Assembly (NCBI GenBank): GCA_016715325.1 | Contig: JADKAL010000006.1 | Span: 157,656-221,655 of the forward strand | From: Methylococcaceae bacterium | GTDB lineage: Bacteria > Pseudomonadota > Gammaproteobacteria > Methylococcales > Methylomonadaceae | Direction of reading: 5' to 3' | DNA: 64,000 bases | In this document: one piece after another, positions 10,376-20,731 of the stretch | Numbering within the stretch: position 1 is the stretch's first letter | Layout of the letters: every line of letters starts with the position of its first letter | Made by a program: the position numbers and the translations under genes | The notes under the pieces: generated by a model | Told to the model about the DNA's origin: nothing | Databases searched by the model: none | Seen by the model: the letters and a program-made list of their open reading frames with translations, nothing else

Positions 10376-10762
10376 GTTTAGGTGTTGGCGTTCTCCGAAA
10401 ATGTCTTCTTTGTGGACAGCATGCCTTTGGAAATCTGCAAATTTGGTCGCGCTAAGCTTCTGCGCATTGGTTAGGAGGGCAACGGTGCAAAGGCTATTGC
10501 GCAGTGTATAAGGCGAATTATTTCGGCTATAAACTCCATCCGGTGTAACCAAGTTATTTTGTCCCGTTCAGCGCCGTGTTGAGGAAAACCCGGAAATGCA
10601 TCGAAACCCTCTTCTCGCAACTTTGCGACATTTCAAGATCGCAACTATGTTAAGTCATTCCAAGGAATATCAACCCGAATACTGTCTAAGTTGATACGCT
10701 ATACTCAACAGTGGCTTAATCTCGCCATCGTCAAGACGTTAACAACATTGAAACAGGTATAG
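10376..10762 (+). pseudogene. IS982-like transposase remnant
   Basis: Several short frames together resemble the DDE domain of an IS982-type transposase. In order they read VFFVDSMPLEICKFGRAK (about 10396), then YKANYFGYKLHPV (about 10505), then RKCIETLFSQLCDIS (about 10591), then RNYVKSFQGISTRILSKLIR up to TAG 10762. At least three frame changes and a stop make it non-functional. Terminal inverted repeats were not identified. It sits in the 645 bp gap between the DUF47 gene and a glycosyltransferase gene. Confidence 0.6.
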
Positions 10763-10848
10763 CCTAAATTGCACTACAAGTTATTGAATCCTTACTTTAG
10801 GCAATACTATTGTTGAATTCTATGCGTATAGATCCGCTGAGATTTTAA

Positions 10849-12006
10849 CTATTCTAAAATATTTAATTTTTCTAGCAGCTGGTCTGCACGTCTCTGACCA
10901 ACATTTTTCCATAAAAAATAATCAGCGGATTGATGTGCCGCTTTGCTTTGAGACTCACGTAACGCATTGTTAAATACAATAGATCTGATTGCATTTATCC
11001 AGCCTTCTTTATCGTAAGGATCGATAATACTACCACTAAGGCCATCTTTGACGACCCCGGCACCGCCCATTGGCGATACCAAGCAGGGCAAACCAGCCCC
11101 CAAAGCTAGATACGTAACTAATGGACTACCTTCTTCCAAACTGGGAAGTATGAAAAAATCGGCATCGCGATAACATTGTTTAATATCTTTTGTAAATCCT
11201 ACAAATTGAATCTTAGAATGGTTTAAATAAGGCTTGATAATAGCTTCAGCCGTTTTTTCTATATTTCCATATATCTTTAATACGCCGTCTATGTTTGCAT
11301 TAACCCAATAATCCAGCAGTAAATGTATACCTTTTCTGATACCCACACGACCAACAAAGATGGCTGTTAATGGTTCCCCTTCTTTCTTTTTTCTTAATTG
11401 GTAAGGGAAAATTTCATCATCCGACAGTCCGTAACTAGAGGAAATAATTTTTTCAGGTGCAACCCCAGAATCAAGTAAAGAATTGGTAACATTCACACTT
11501 GGGGTAAATACAAAATCACATAAGTCCAATTTGCTAGATTCGTCTTTACTTGATTTTTCTATTGATGCTTCGTTTAATTTATTATCGGTTATTCCAAGAC
11601 TCGCATATTCTGCCTGAAGTATTTTTAAGCTAGTGTGCTGATGGCAATTGATATTTTCCATTACAATTATATTGCCATTACTTTTAATTTTTTTGAACAA
11701 CGCCAACGAAGTGGACGGCCATAAATAAGCGATATCTTGCTTTTGCAAGCCAGAAAAAAAACGTAATTCTGTTAAATGACGAAGTTTATCGCGACTAAAA
11801 ACCCGAAATGCAATCGGTGACAAGAATGCGGGTATGCAATTTTTATAATACGGCCATTGATAGGCTATGTCAGAGCTAATGCCCATGACCGAAACCTCAA
11901 TATTTTTTCGGGCCATTGCTGACGATACGGCAATACATGCATAAGTCGCGCTATGATTACAAAAGTAGTTAGGATACAACGTCCTTATTCTTATCTTTTT
12001 TTTCAT
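10849..12006 (-). CDS. Glycosyltransferase family 4 protein
   Basis: A 385-residue GT-B fold enzyme. The C-terminal nucleotide-sugar-binding half is clear: AIFVGRVGIRKGIHLLLDYW near residue 215, then FILPSLEEGSPLVTYLALG near 300. The usual second glutamate of the EX7E motif is replaced by leucine here (EEGSPLVTYL), which is odd for the family and may affect activity. The sugar and acceptor are unknown. The genes either side, on the same strand or nearby, concern surface polysaccharides. It is not obviously in an operon, since about 600 bp separates it from the G8 gene upstream. Confidence 0.8.
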   Translation of the reverse strand: MKKKIRIRTLYPNYFCNHSATYACIAVSSAMARKNIEVSVMGISSDIAYQWPYYKNCIPAFLSPIAFRVFSRDKLRHLTELRFFSGLQKQDIAYLWPSTSLALFKKIKSNGNIIVMENINCHQHTSLKILQAEYASLGITDNKLNEASIEKSSKDESSKLDLCDFVFTPSVNVTNSLLDSGVAPEKIISSSYGLSDDEIFPYQLRKKKEGEPLTAIFVGRVGIRKGIHLLLDYWVNANIDGVLKIYGNIEKTAEAIIKPYLNHSKIQFVGFTKDIKQCYRDADFFILPSLEEGSPLVTYLALGAGLPCLVSPMGGAGVVKDGLSGSIIDPYDKEGWINAIRSIVFNNALRESQSKAAHQSADYFLWKNVGQRRADQLLEKLNILE

Positions 12007-12560
12007 AGTTTTAGTAATTGTTCATATAACGGAGTGTTAGCTGATCACACATGATTTTTGTAACAAGAAAAATTCGTCCGCATGTTCAAGGTATCTTTGG
12101 CAAAATTGATCTCACTCGTGGTTAGGCAATCTCATCATGAGTTAAATCAACAGCCTATAGTTTGTATGCAACTTCTCGAAGGACTTAGTTATGGACACCT
12201 TAACGCCATTCACTATAGCCCGGTAAAATTAAATTTACAAGCTGCTCCCCGAGTTTTAACCAAGCTGACTGTTTTTATACTTACACAATAGCCGATACAG
12301 GGCTTATAAAAGACTTTGAAATTAGGACTTCGGTATATAGCCGAGTTACGTCAAGGATTTTATAAAAACCATATTGTCGTAAGGAAAAAATATGATAATT
12401 CTACCAATTAAATTGAAAGAGACTTTAATAAATAAATAAAGTATTTGATTGATAAGACGGGATATCCGAACCGTTAGGGAATGGGTTATGACGTGGTAAA
12501 TTTCAAAAGGGTCTTTAAAATATTGGACAATGTGAAATTGGAAATCTCGCCGAGGAGCCG
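12007..12560. other. Gene-free stretch
   Basis: About 550 bp between the glycosyltransferase gene and the G8 gene. Short open frames on both strands have no family likeness. A segment near 12120-12180 resembles a dispersed intergenic repeat rather than a gene. It presumably holds the promoter of the glycosyltransferase gene. Confidence 0.4.
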
Positions 12561-12588
12561 CTTGTTTGGGCTTGAACGCCCAAACAAG
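12561..12588. terminator. Strong hairpin after the G8 gene
   Basis: A perfect 11-bp stem, CTTGTTTGGGC / GCCCAAACAAG, with a six-base loop lies 25 bp beyond the stop codon of the G8-domain gene (minus strand). No clear T-run follows, so it may be an RNA 3'-end stabiliser or a weak terminator. Confidence 0.5.
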
Positions 12589-12612
12589 CTTAGTCACAAT
12601 AATCGTCCCAGT

Positions 12613-14964
12613 TTAGTTAGGTAATTGACCTAAAAATGGACCAAGGAAACTATACTGTTGTTCAAATTTTACGTAGTTATAAACTGTTTTAGTTTGACCA
12701 GTAAAGCGGTTTGAAATTACTTCCGGCAATTTAACATATTTGCTGCCATCGGATGAAGAATAGTATCCCTGTTTAATAAAAACTAGAAGCGAGTCTCTGC
12801 TCCATAATGATTCAAAACTAGCTGAACCTAATGAATCATTAATCGTACCCACGACATTAAATCCATCGAGTAAACGTGTCGGCATGTTGAGGATATTGAG
12901 AGGTATATCTAATTTCAGCTCATTTGTTAGAGACGTTGGTACAGAGTCAATAGATTTATGAATTTCCGGATTGTAGTTACTGATTACATCATTAGTAAAC
13001 GGAACTTGAATGTCGATATAAGGGTCAAAGGATCTTCCATCAACCGTTGTATTCACAAATATAATATCTGTTTCATCAGGTGTTTCGTTAAAGCTAGTTC
13101 CGCTTATGAAGGGATGAAGAAAGCCCGTTACATTAGAATCAACGAAAACAATTCCTCTGTCTCTAATGGCGACATTAACACCATGATCCCAATTTGAACT
13201 GCTGGAATCAGCGACTAATTCCAAGTCTTTAAAAGTATAGTTTTCAACATATTGAATTTGTAATCCGTTAACAACAGAGTAACCCTTGAGGGATTCAAAT
13301 AAGTTTATTCCGTTGTGTCCAGAATTACGATTAGCCTTAACAACACTGAGTGCTGACCCGCTCGACAAAACGGTCGTATTTTTATGATCCACTATCGGCA
13401 CACGGCTGAAATAGATTGTGGGCATTCCTCTAGTAATATCTTTTGCGCTAGTTAATAAGTTTTCTTTAGGAATTTCAGTGTTGATTCCATCAATCGCAGT
13501 ACGATGGTAATAGACGACACCAGCATTATAAACACCCGATATAACATTATTTTGGACCGATAAATTTCTGGAGTGAAACCAGAACCCATGTCCGGTATGG
13601 CCGTGATCGTGATTGCCTAATCCAGCTTTAACGATTGCTTTTCTTCCTTCGGATTTTATAGCAATATTATTTTTGAAGGCGCCAAGTTCATTTCCATCTT
13701 CGCTAACAAAATGGCTGCCGTATACATTGAACGAGGCGTTATTTTCCATAATAACGTTGCTGGTATGATTGACAAAGCCCCAGCCTTTACTAGAAAAAAC
13801 CGCATTGCCCGAACAAATAACGGGCGGTATTTTGATATCTGTTCCGGTATGGTGAAAATGGACTGCATAACGTCCTCGCGGGTTAGAATTTTTACCGGGT
13901 ACATAGTCACCATTCGTGTCGGTAAGTCGAAAAACCTTGGTCGTTTTGAGTTGAAAATCATCAATCGGTATTGATTTATCGGTACGACCGAAATAATTAA
14001 AGCTCGCCCCTTTAATAACAGTGTCGGGATTATGCATAACCATGAAATGGCCACGCTGTCTGGCAGGAATCGATTCGCCACCTTCCCCGATGAACGCAAT
14101 GTTGCGAGTTAAATTGGCGGCGTAGACCGGCATATTCGCATTTGCCGGAACATGACTGTAAGATAAAGGCTCTATCAGCGTTGAATTGATAACTTTACCC
14201 AACGTAATGATGTTACCGGAAATTGCTTTGATTGTTCTTAGTTCATCTTCGGTTTGATAGGAGCTATCGCTCTTTAATTTATCACGGAATTTGGTTGCGG
14301 TGATTGCAATCACATCGCCTGCTATCCAGCCAGTCGGAACGTCAGCAAGCTTAATTTGAGCCGAACCGGCAGACGGATTCACTGAAAGTTTTTGGTAAGC
14401 AGATTTTTCAGAGCCATATATCCTTGTTTTACCTTGTATAATAATACCTCTGCTAATGTTTTCCGGATCCCATACTCTGTCGATGGGTCCGTTATTCGCC
14501 ACATAAATTTTGATTTTAACGTTCGCCGGTATGCGAGCCGTTTCCGAGCCAATTTCAAAAGTACCGGTCTCTGTGACAACCAGCGTATCGAGTTTAATAC
14601 TGACATTTTTATAGGTGGCAAATTTTATAATACCGTCGGCTCTGACAGTATTGAAGCTTAGCTTGCTATCGACATCGACCGTCAAGGATTTGTTCGCCGG
14701 AATGTGAATGTTTTCACCGGCTTGAGGAAGAATTCCGTCATTCCAGGTCGATGGGTTGGACCACAAGCCGCTTTGAACAACTTGACGGTTTACAGCTGAA
14801 ATCGGGACCAGATCTAATGCAGCCTGTTGATCGGCCATAGAGGCTTGTGCTGGCTTGCTGGAAAAAATTAAAAATACAGCGGAAATAAAGATAGCAAAAT
14901 AACCTTGTTTTATTACAAGTCTAAAGCCTCGGCTAAAATTCCTCATGGGTAAAATGTTTTGCAT
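12613..14964 (-). CDS. Secreted G8-domain / parallel beta-helix protein
   Basis: About 783 residues from ATG 14964, preceded by TGAGGCG; a TTG at 14979 is the longer option. A signal peptide ends at about KPAQAS. The next 130 residues form a G8 domain, with SGLWSNPSTWNDGILPQAG and PANKSLTVDVD. A long beta-helix follows, with GRYAVHFHHTGTD and the repeated GNAVFSSKGWGFVNH / NNASFNVYGSHFV style of turns. This architecture is shared with eukaryotic CEMIP/TMEM2 and fibrocystin-L, where CEMIP is linked to hyaluronan breakdown. A role in cutting or binding a polysaccharide outside the cell is therefore plausible but inferred. Two CRP-type sites lie upstream. Confidence 0.75.
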   Translation of the reverse strand: MQNILPMRNFSRGFRLVIKQGYFAIFISAVFLIFSSKPAQASMADQQAALDLVPISAVNRQVVQSGLWSNPSTWNDGILPQAGENIHIPANKSLTVDVDSKLSFNTVRADGIIKFATYKNVSIKLDTLVVTETGTFEIGSETARIPANVKIKIYVANNGPIDRVWDPENISRGIIIQGKTRIYGSEKSAYQKLSVNPSAGSAQIKLADVPTGWIAGDVIAITATKFRDKLKSDSSYQTEDELRTIKAISGNIITLGKVINSTLIEPLSYSHVPANANMPVYAANLTRNIAFIGEGGESIPARQRGHFMVMHNPDTVIKGASFNYFGRTDKSIPIDDFQLKTTKVFRLTDTNGDYVPGKNSNPRGRYAVHFHHTGTDIKIPPVICSGNAVFSSKGWGFVNHTSNVIMENNASFNVYGSHFVSEDGNELGAFKNNIAIKSEGRKAIVKAGLGNHDHGHTGHGFWFHSRNLSVQNNVISGVYNAGVVYYHRTAIDGINTEIPKENLLTSAKDITRGMPTIYFSRVPIVDHKNTTVLSSGSALSVVKANRNSGHNGINLFESLKGYSVVNGLQIQYVENYTFKDLELVADSSSSNWDHGVNVAIRDRGIVFVDSNVTGFLHPFISGTSFNETPDETDIIFVNTTVDGRSFDPYIDIQVPFTNDVISNYNPEIHKSIDSVPTSLTNELKLDIPLNILNMPTRLLDGFNVVGTINDSLGSASFESLWSRDSLLVFIKQGYYSSSDGSKYVKLPEVISNRFTGQTKTVYNYVKFEQQYSFLGPFLGQLPN

Positions 14965-15041
14965 GGTAAAGCGCCTCAATAATTATAAATGCGAGTTTTT
15001 TTTCACTCATAGAAAAAGTAGTCTGATCGCCGAATTAAGAT

Positions 15042-15057
15042 TGTGATGTCAATCACA
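15042..15057. promoter_or_regulatory. CRP/Clp-type operator, proximal
   Basis: TGTGATGTCAATCACA matches the CRP-family consensus TGTGA-N6-TCACA exactly. Its centre is about 85 bp upstream of the G8 gene start on the minus strand. It could bind CRP or a c-di-GMP-sensing relative. Confidence 0.65.
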
Positions 15058-15092
15058 AAACTAGTCGCATACTGAGAATGAGCGTTTGGATT

Positions 15093-15108
15093 TGTGTCTT
15101 ACGTCACA
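15093..15108. promoter_or_regulatory. CRP/Clp-type operator, distal
   Basis: TGTGTCTTACGTCACA matches the same dyad with one change. It lies 51 bp from the proximal site, about five helical turns, so the two sites face the same side of the DNA. The rest of the 14980-15374 gap holds no gene. Confidence 0.5.
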
Positions 15109-15374
15109 CAAAAAGCTAAGGTGAAAATGATTATTTAAACTTTGTTGATGAAAATATATTAAAAATAATAATGTAATCATAGGGATATGTATTGTGTAAG
15201 CCTAAAGCCTACCATACAAATATGAAGGTTTGAAGACTTAATTACTCAGTCGTTTGATGAGGCTAAGTCAATTAAGTCTGTTTGGATGCTAGCCGATTAA
15301 TCTTTGGGTCGGCTTAAAATCGAGATAAAAAGCCGGTAAATTGATTTGGGAAGAACGGAGTTCAATCTGTTACG

Positions 15375-17515
15375 TTAGCTTGTTTGATACTGTAAAGCCG
15401 CACGTACGCAGCGTAAAATGTCGTAGCTGTAAATTCCTGAGAAAGATTCATAAACCGGTTTAAGCGCGTTCTTTTGGCAGTCTGGAAGTTGAATGATAGT
15501 GTCTTCGATTTGTTTAATTTCGCTTTCGGATAAGTTAACGACATCGGTCAATATCAACTGACCTTTTTCCAAATATTGGGCTAAGTGTCCGTAAACGGTA
15601 GATTCTTGAAGCTCTCGTTTTGTTGCAATTTGCCGGATGTTAAAACCTATCCTGAATAATTCAACTGATTCGCTAGCTGTGTCCGAAGTTGTGAGCGCCG
15701 ATTCCCTAAATTCATCGATAACGGCCAAGAACTGATCGCCGTAGCGTTCCAGTTTACGTTTTCCGACGCCCGGAAGAAGGCTCAATTGTTGCAGCGTTGC
15801 CGGACGCTGTTCCATCATGGCCATAAGACTGGCGTCGTGAAAAATGACGTAAGGAGGTACGTCTTGTTGATCCGCCAGTTCCCGGCGCTTATTTCGAAGC
15901 GCATCCCATAGTAAGCTGTTTGTTTTTTTGTGATTTCCGTTCGTTGAAACACTTTTCGAGCCTTTGATTTTTTCAATTCGGCTATCTTTGCGGAGCATTA
16001 ACGGGTGTTCGCCCCGCAAAATAGGTCTGCAAGATTCAGCTAAACGTAACGCGCCGAAATTTTCAAAATCGACTGCCACCAAATTTCGCGCGACTAATTG
16101 CCTGAACACAGAATGCCATTGCTGCTCGTCCAACTGTTTGCCGATACCGAAAGTCGAGAGGTGATGATGCCCGAAACGATTAATCCTTTCTGTCGATTTA
16201 CCTTGCAATACATCGATAAGATAAGCTACGCCGAAACGCGTTGTCCCGTCCTGTGGATGCAGGATAAAGCTTGCTGTGCGGCTAAAGTAGCGTCCCAGGT
16301 TTCTACCGGTTCAAGGCAGGTGTCGCAATTACCGCAGGGCTGTTCCAGGGTATCGCCGAAATAGCCGAGCAAAGCCTGACGACGACAATGTATCTGTTCG
16401 CACAGGGCAAGCATGGCGTCCAGCCTATTGTATTCAATTCGTTTTTGGACTTCGTTAGCGTTAGATTCCGCCAGCATGCGCCGTAGGGTAACAACATCCT
16501 GAAGCCCGTAAGCCATCCAGGCGTTTGCCGGCGAACCGTCGCGACCGGCGCGTCCGGTTTCCTGATAATAGCCTTCGATGCTTTTAGGTAAGTCGAGATG
16601 GGCGACAAAACGGACATTCGGCTTATCGATGCCCATACCGAAAGCAATCGTCGCAACCATGACAAGGCCGTCTTCCATTAAAAAGCGATGTTGGTGTTGT
16701 TGCCGATGAACATTGTCCATCCCGGCATGATAGGGCAGGGCTTTGATGCCTCTATCGTTGAGCCATTGCGCGGTATCGTCCACTTTTTTGCGCGACAAGC
16801 AATACACGATGCCGGCGTCGCCGTCATGCTCGGTTTCAATAAAATCGAGCAATTGTTGCCGGGCGTTTTGTTTTTGGACGATACGATAACGAATATTAGG
16901 CCGGTCGAAGCCGCTCAAAAACATTCGGGCTTGTTCAAGACCCAGCCGAAACCGGATTTCCTGTCGAGTGCGTTCGTCGGCTGTCGCCGTCAACGCAATT
17001 CTCGGAGTCTTGGGAAAGCGTTCGTGCAATAAAGACAGCTTTAGATAATCGGCGCGGAAGTCATGACCCCACTGGGAAACGCAGTGCGCTTCATCAATGG
17101 CAAACAAAGCAATATTTATCCTGCATAATATATTTAGGGTTCTTTCATTCGATAAACGCTCGGGAGCAATATAAAGGAGGTCGATCTCGCCTGCGATTAA
17201 TTGTTGTTCCGTTCGCAAGATTTCTTCAAACGTTAAAGACGAATTGAGGAAGGCGGCTTTGATGCCGAGTTGCAATAAAGCACTGACCTGATCTTGCATT
17301 AAAGCTATCAACGGAGAAATTACAATTCCTACGCCTTCTCTGATCAACGACGGAATTTGAAAACATAAAGATTTGCCACTGCCGGTCGGCATAATGACCA
17401 AAGCATCTTGCCCGTCAACCAAATGATCAATTATCGTTTGTTGTTGACCGCGAAAGTTCTCGTAGCCGAAAATTGAATTGAGAAGTTCGATAGCAGGGGG
17501 CTGTTGGGTTTTCAT
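15375..17515 (-). pseudogene. recQ: ATP-dependent DNA helicase RecQ, frameshifted near 16237
   Basis: A 3'-5' DNA helicase acting in recombination and repair. The first frame (17515 to about 16240) holds the helicase core: Walker A in [11 protein letters not shown], the DEAH box, [20 protein letters not shown], and the zinc cysteines in [10 protein letters not shown]. The second frame (to 15375) supplies the rest of the RQC domain and an HRDC domain (LSLLPGVGKRKLERYG). The join should read [20 protein letters not shown], but extra or missing bases in an ACGCGT stretch at 16233-16242 break it. Repaired length is about 713 residues, normal for RecQ. It is divergent from gshA. A sequencing error or a real loss of the C-terminal domains are both possible. 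Confidence 0.85.
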
Positions 17516-17544
17516 TGTGATGATTTTTTTCTCGTCCCGCTTTT

Positions 17545-17558
17545 ACCATTATAATGGT
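17545..17558. promoter_or_regulatory. Palindrome with overlapping -10 elements between recQ and gshA
   Basis: ACCATTATAATGGT is a perfect 14-bp palindrome that contains TATAAT on both strands, in an 87-bp gap between divergent genes. It may be shared -10 boxes of two face-to-face promoters, an operator, or both. Matching -35 boxes are weak. Confidence 0.4.
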
Positions 17559-17602
17559 GCGATTATACAGGACAGTTTAAACATAACAGACAATGGCCTA
17601 TC

Positions 17603-19180
17603 ATGAATAACACGCATTCAGCGCGTCTTAACCAACTTATTGCAAATAATAGCCAGCATTTCATTTGCGGCGGGCAGAAAGGGATAGAAAAGGAAAGTCT
17701 CAGAATTTCCAAAGACGGCTCAATTAGTCATAAACCGCATCCGAAGTCTTTAGGTTCAGCTCTGACGCATCCTTGTATCACAACCGACTATTCGGAAGCA
17801 TTGATAGAACTGATTACCCCTCCCTTTACCGATATTAAAGAAACGTTGGCCTATTTAAAGGCTATCCATCATTTTGTCTACCAGCATTTGGACAATGAAA
17901 TGCTGTTATGCACCAGTATGCCTTGCGGCATTGACGGCGATGAAAGTATTCCGATAGCCGAATACGGAACCTCCAATATCGGAAAGATGAAGCATGTTTA
18001 CAGGCATGGTTTATGGCATCGTTATGGACGGACCATGCAAGCGATTGCGGGTATTCATTTTAATTATTCGGTTCCTGAAGCACTTTGGCCGGTTTTGCAT
18101 CAACAGGAAAAGAGCGAAATCAGCCTTGAAGAATTTATAGCGAGTGGATATTTCGGCTTAATCCGGAATTTTCAGCGTATCGGTTGGTTGATCCTGTATT
18201 TGTTCGGCGCTTCGCCCGCCATATGCAAAAGCTTTTTTAAAAGCCGTCCGCAGTTGATGGCTCAATTTGAAGAGTTCGACCATTGTACGTTGTATCATCC
18301 TTATGCGACTTCATTACGCATGAGCGACATCGGGTACAAGAGCAAAAATCAGGCAAATTTGAGGATTAATTACAATTCGCTACCCGAATATGTCGCCAGT
18401 TTGGGCCAAGCTATTGCGACACCATATCCCGACTATGAAAATATCGGCGTGGTTGTTAACGGTGAATATCGTCAGCTCAATGCAAACATACTCCAAATCG
18501 AAAACGAGTTTTATAGTGTTATCCGCCCCAAACAGATTGCCCATTCCGGCGAAAAACCGACCTTAGCTTTAAAACGTCGAGGTGTTAGGTATGTTGAAAT
18601 GCGTTCGCTGGATTTGGATTTGTTCAATCCCATTGGCATCGATGAAGATAAAGCAAGATTTGTTGAAGCATTATTGTTGACGTGTCTACTGCAGGACAGT
18701 CCGCCTATGTTGGAGGCCGATTTTCAAACCAATAACCGCAACCAACTTCAAGTAGCCAATCAAGGCCGGAAACCGGGGCTTGAACTTGAAAAAGATAAAA
18801 AAAATATACCATTAAAGGATTGGGCGCTGGAGATTTTGGAAAACATTCAAGCGGTTTGCGATGTATTGGATCAAGGCCAAGACGATAAACTTTATACCAA
18901 AGCATTGCAGGTTCAAAGGCAGCGAGTGTTGAATCCTGAGCTAACGCCGTCCGCACGTATGTTAGACGCCATGAAGAACGTTGAAGAACCTTTCGATTGT
19001 CTCGCCTTAGCTAAATCGGCAGAACACGCCGCCTGTTTCAACGGCAAGAAAGCCGACGAAGCGTTTACCAAGCAATTCAATCAAATGGCGCAACAATCCT
19101 TAGCTAAGCAGGCGGAGCTGGAAAATAAGCCGCAACTGCCCTTCGATGAATTTTTAAAACAGTATTTTGCGCAGCAGTAA
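17603..19180 (+). CDS. gshA: Glutamate-cysteine ligase
   Basis: A 525-residue enzyme for the first step of glutathione synthesis, the ATP-dependent joining of L-glutamate and L-cysteine in the cytoplasm. Length and sequence match the gammaproteobacterial GshA family throughout: [13 protein letters not shown] near the N-terminus, [21 protein letters not shown] and [11 protein letters not shown], with [14 protein letters not shown] in the active-site region. The stop codon is 2 bp from the start of cysH, so the two are very probably cotranscribed, linking cysteine supply to its use. Confidence 0.95.
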   Translation: MNNTHSARLNQLIANNSQHFICGGQKGIEKESLRISKDGSISHKPHPKSLGSALTHPCITTDYSEALIELITPPFTDIKETLAYLKAIHHFVYQHLDNEMLLCTSMPCGIDGDESIPIAEYGTSNIGKMKHVYRHGLWHRYGRTMQAIAGIHFNYSVPEALWPVLHQQEKSEISLEEFIASGYFGLIRNFQRIGWLILYLFGASPAICKSFFKSRPQLMAQFEEFDHCTLYHPYATSLRMSDIGYKSKNQANLRINYNSLPEYVASLGQAIATPYPDYENIGVVVNGEYRQLNANILQIENEFYSVIRPKQIAHSGEKPTLALKRRGVRYVEMRSLDLDLFNPIGIDEDKARFVEALLLTCLLQDSPPMLEADFQTNNRNQLQVANQGRKPGLELEKDKKNIPLKDWALEILENIQAVCDVLDQGQDDKLYTKALQVQRQRVLNPELTPSARMLDAMKNVEEPFDCLALAKSAEHAACFNGKKADEAFTKQFNQMAQQSLAKQAELENKPQLPFDEFLKQYFAQQ

Positions 19181-19182
19181 CA

Positions 19183-19914
19183 ATGAACCCACTCAATATA
19201 GAACAATTACAACAAGAACTGGCTGGAAAGAATCCCCGTTTCATCTTAAAAAAAGCATTGGCTTTATTCGATAATATTGTTATTTCTTTTAGCGGTGCTG
19301 AAGATGTCGTGCTAATTGATATGGCGGTCGGTATTCGAAAAGACATAAAGGTTTTCACCTTGGATACAGGGCGCTTGCATCCTGAAACTTACCGTTTCAT
19401 TGAAAAAGTCAGGAAGCATTACGGCGTGGAAATCGAATTGTTAACGCCGGACCGGGCTGTTCTGGACGACTTCGTCAAAAGAAAAGGCTTATTCAGCTTT
19501 TACGAAGACGGTCACGAAGAATGCTGCAAAATCCGTAAAGTTGAACCGCTAAGAAGAAGGCTGGCAACGGTTGATGCCTGGATCACCGGTCAACGTCGCG
19601 ACCAAAGTTTGGATACCCGTCAAGATATACCTGAAGTGCATGTCGACAGCGTATTTTCCACCGCCAAAAACCAGTTGGTTAAATTCAATCCGCTCCTTAA
19701 CTGGAAATCCGCTCAAGTTTGGGATTATATCGAAGCTAATCAAGTTCCCTATAACGACCTTCATAATAGAGGGTTTATCAGTATCGGTTGCGAGCCGTGC
19801 ACACGACCCATTTTGCCCAATCAACACGAACGGGCAGGGCGGTGGTGGTGGGAAGAAAGCACAAAGAAAGAATGCGGATTGCATGTCAGCAAAATCGATA
19901 GTTCGCAAGACTGA
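19183..19914 (+). CDS. cysH: Assimilatory APS/PAPS reductase
   Basis: A 243-residue enzyme that reduces activated sulfate to sulfite for cysteine synthesis. The PP-loop is seen in [14 protein letters not shown]. The cysteine pairs EECCKIRK and GCEPCTRP fit the iron-sulfur-cluster type, which commonly uses APS. The C-terminal KECGLH carries the catalytic cysteine. It is 2 bp downstream of gshA. Whether it prefers APS or PAPS cannot be settled by reading; the four cluster cysteines favour APS. Confidence 0.93.
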   Translation: MNPLNIEQLQQELAGKNPRFILKKALALFDNIVISFSGAEDVVLIDMAVGIRKDIKVFTLDTGRLHPETYRFIEKVRKHYGVEIELLTPDRAVLDDFVKRKGLFSFYEDGHEECCKIRKVEPLRRRLATVDAWITGQRRDQSLDTRQDIPEVHVDSVFSTAKNQLVKFNPLLNWKSAQVWDYIEANQVPYNDLHNRGFISIGCEPCTRPILPNQHERAGRWWWEESTKKECGLHVSKIDSSQD

Positions 19915-19955
19915 TAAGCGGCGTCTCAATCCGGTTCAACGGCGAAGGCAGGTAA

Positions 19956-20708
19956 ATGGCTAAGTACATCAAGGTCTATGGCGAAAGAAATACAAACACC
20001 AAGTACTTTAGCAAGCTTTTGGAATTGAATCTCGATATCAAAGAGATTTCCGGCGTAGCGCCGCCTTCGGTGATAAAAATACAAAAACTATTGCCGGGCG
20101 ATGAATTAGTTAGAGATATTTATTTTTATTTAACCTACGCCAGAAATTTAGGCTGGAAACATACCTGCGTTAAATCGGTAACCCAGCTTCAGCGCTATGA
20201 TTTAGTCAACGACGATCTGGTTTTTGTAACGATCACGAAAAATCCGTATTCATGGCTGCTATCGTTGTACCGGAAACCTTATCATCACGCTTATACGAAG
20301 CGGCCCGATTTCATAACTTTTCTTCAGTCGCCCTGGAAAACGCTCGGTAGAGACGGCGTAAATAAACAGTTAAATAATCCTGTCGAACTTTGGAATATTA
20401 AAAATCGATCCTACTTGCAACTTAACGAAGGCAGAGCATTGAATATAACCACGGAACGCTTGCTTGAAAATCCTGCAAGTATTATCGAGCAAATGAGTGT
20501 TCGTTTCGGTATTAATCGATTAGGCGGTGCGTTCGTGAATTACGAGTCCGCTACCCAAGACAAACGTAAGGACGGTAGTTACTACCGGGATTATTACTTA
20601 AATGAAAAATGGAAGAACGATCTGCCGAAATTGGCTATCGGGCTAATTAACGATAAGCTGGATCGATCGCTTATGTCGTATTTCAGTTATGAGCTGTTGC
20701 CGGTTTGA
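19956..20708 (+). CDS. Sulfotransferase-like P-loop protein
   Basis: A 250-residue soluble protein. The N-terminal YGERNTNTKYFSKLL resembles a 5'-phosphosulfate-binding loop of sulfotransferase-like proteins. VTITKNPYSWLLSLYRKPYH near residue 90 looks like the 3'-phosphate segment, with an arginine or lysine, NPYSW and an aromatic stretch. It begins 41 bp after cysH on the same strand, so it may share the gshA-cysH transcript. That would place a PAPS user beside a gene that consumes the same or a related nucleotide. The acceptor is unknown; the assignment rests on two motifs only. Confidence 0.6.
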   Translation: MAKYIKVYGERNTNTKYFSKLLELNLDIKEISGVAPPSVIKIQKLLPGDELVRDIYFYLTYARNLGWKHTCVKSVTQLQRYDLVNDDLVFVTITKNPYSWLLSLYRKPYHHAYTKRPDFITFLQSPWKTLGRDGVNKQLNNPVELWNIKNRSYLQLNEGRALNITTERLLENPASIIEQMSVRFGINRLGGAFVNYESATQDKRKDGSYYRDYYLNEKWKNDLPKLAIGLINDKLDRSLMSYFSYELLPV

Positions 20709-20731
20709 GGTAAAAAACACGATCATTCAGC

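Noticed and set aside
10370..10552. Minus-strand frame of 60 codons
   Set aside because: It is the antisense of IS982-like transposase remnants on the plus strand.
12082..12291. Open frame of 69 codons between two glycan genes
   Set aside because: Its sequence resembles a dispersed intergenic repeat (RQSHHE...LLEGLSYGHL) and lacks a ribosome site and any family likeness.
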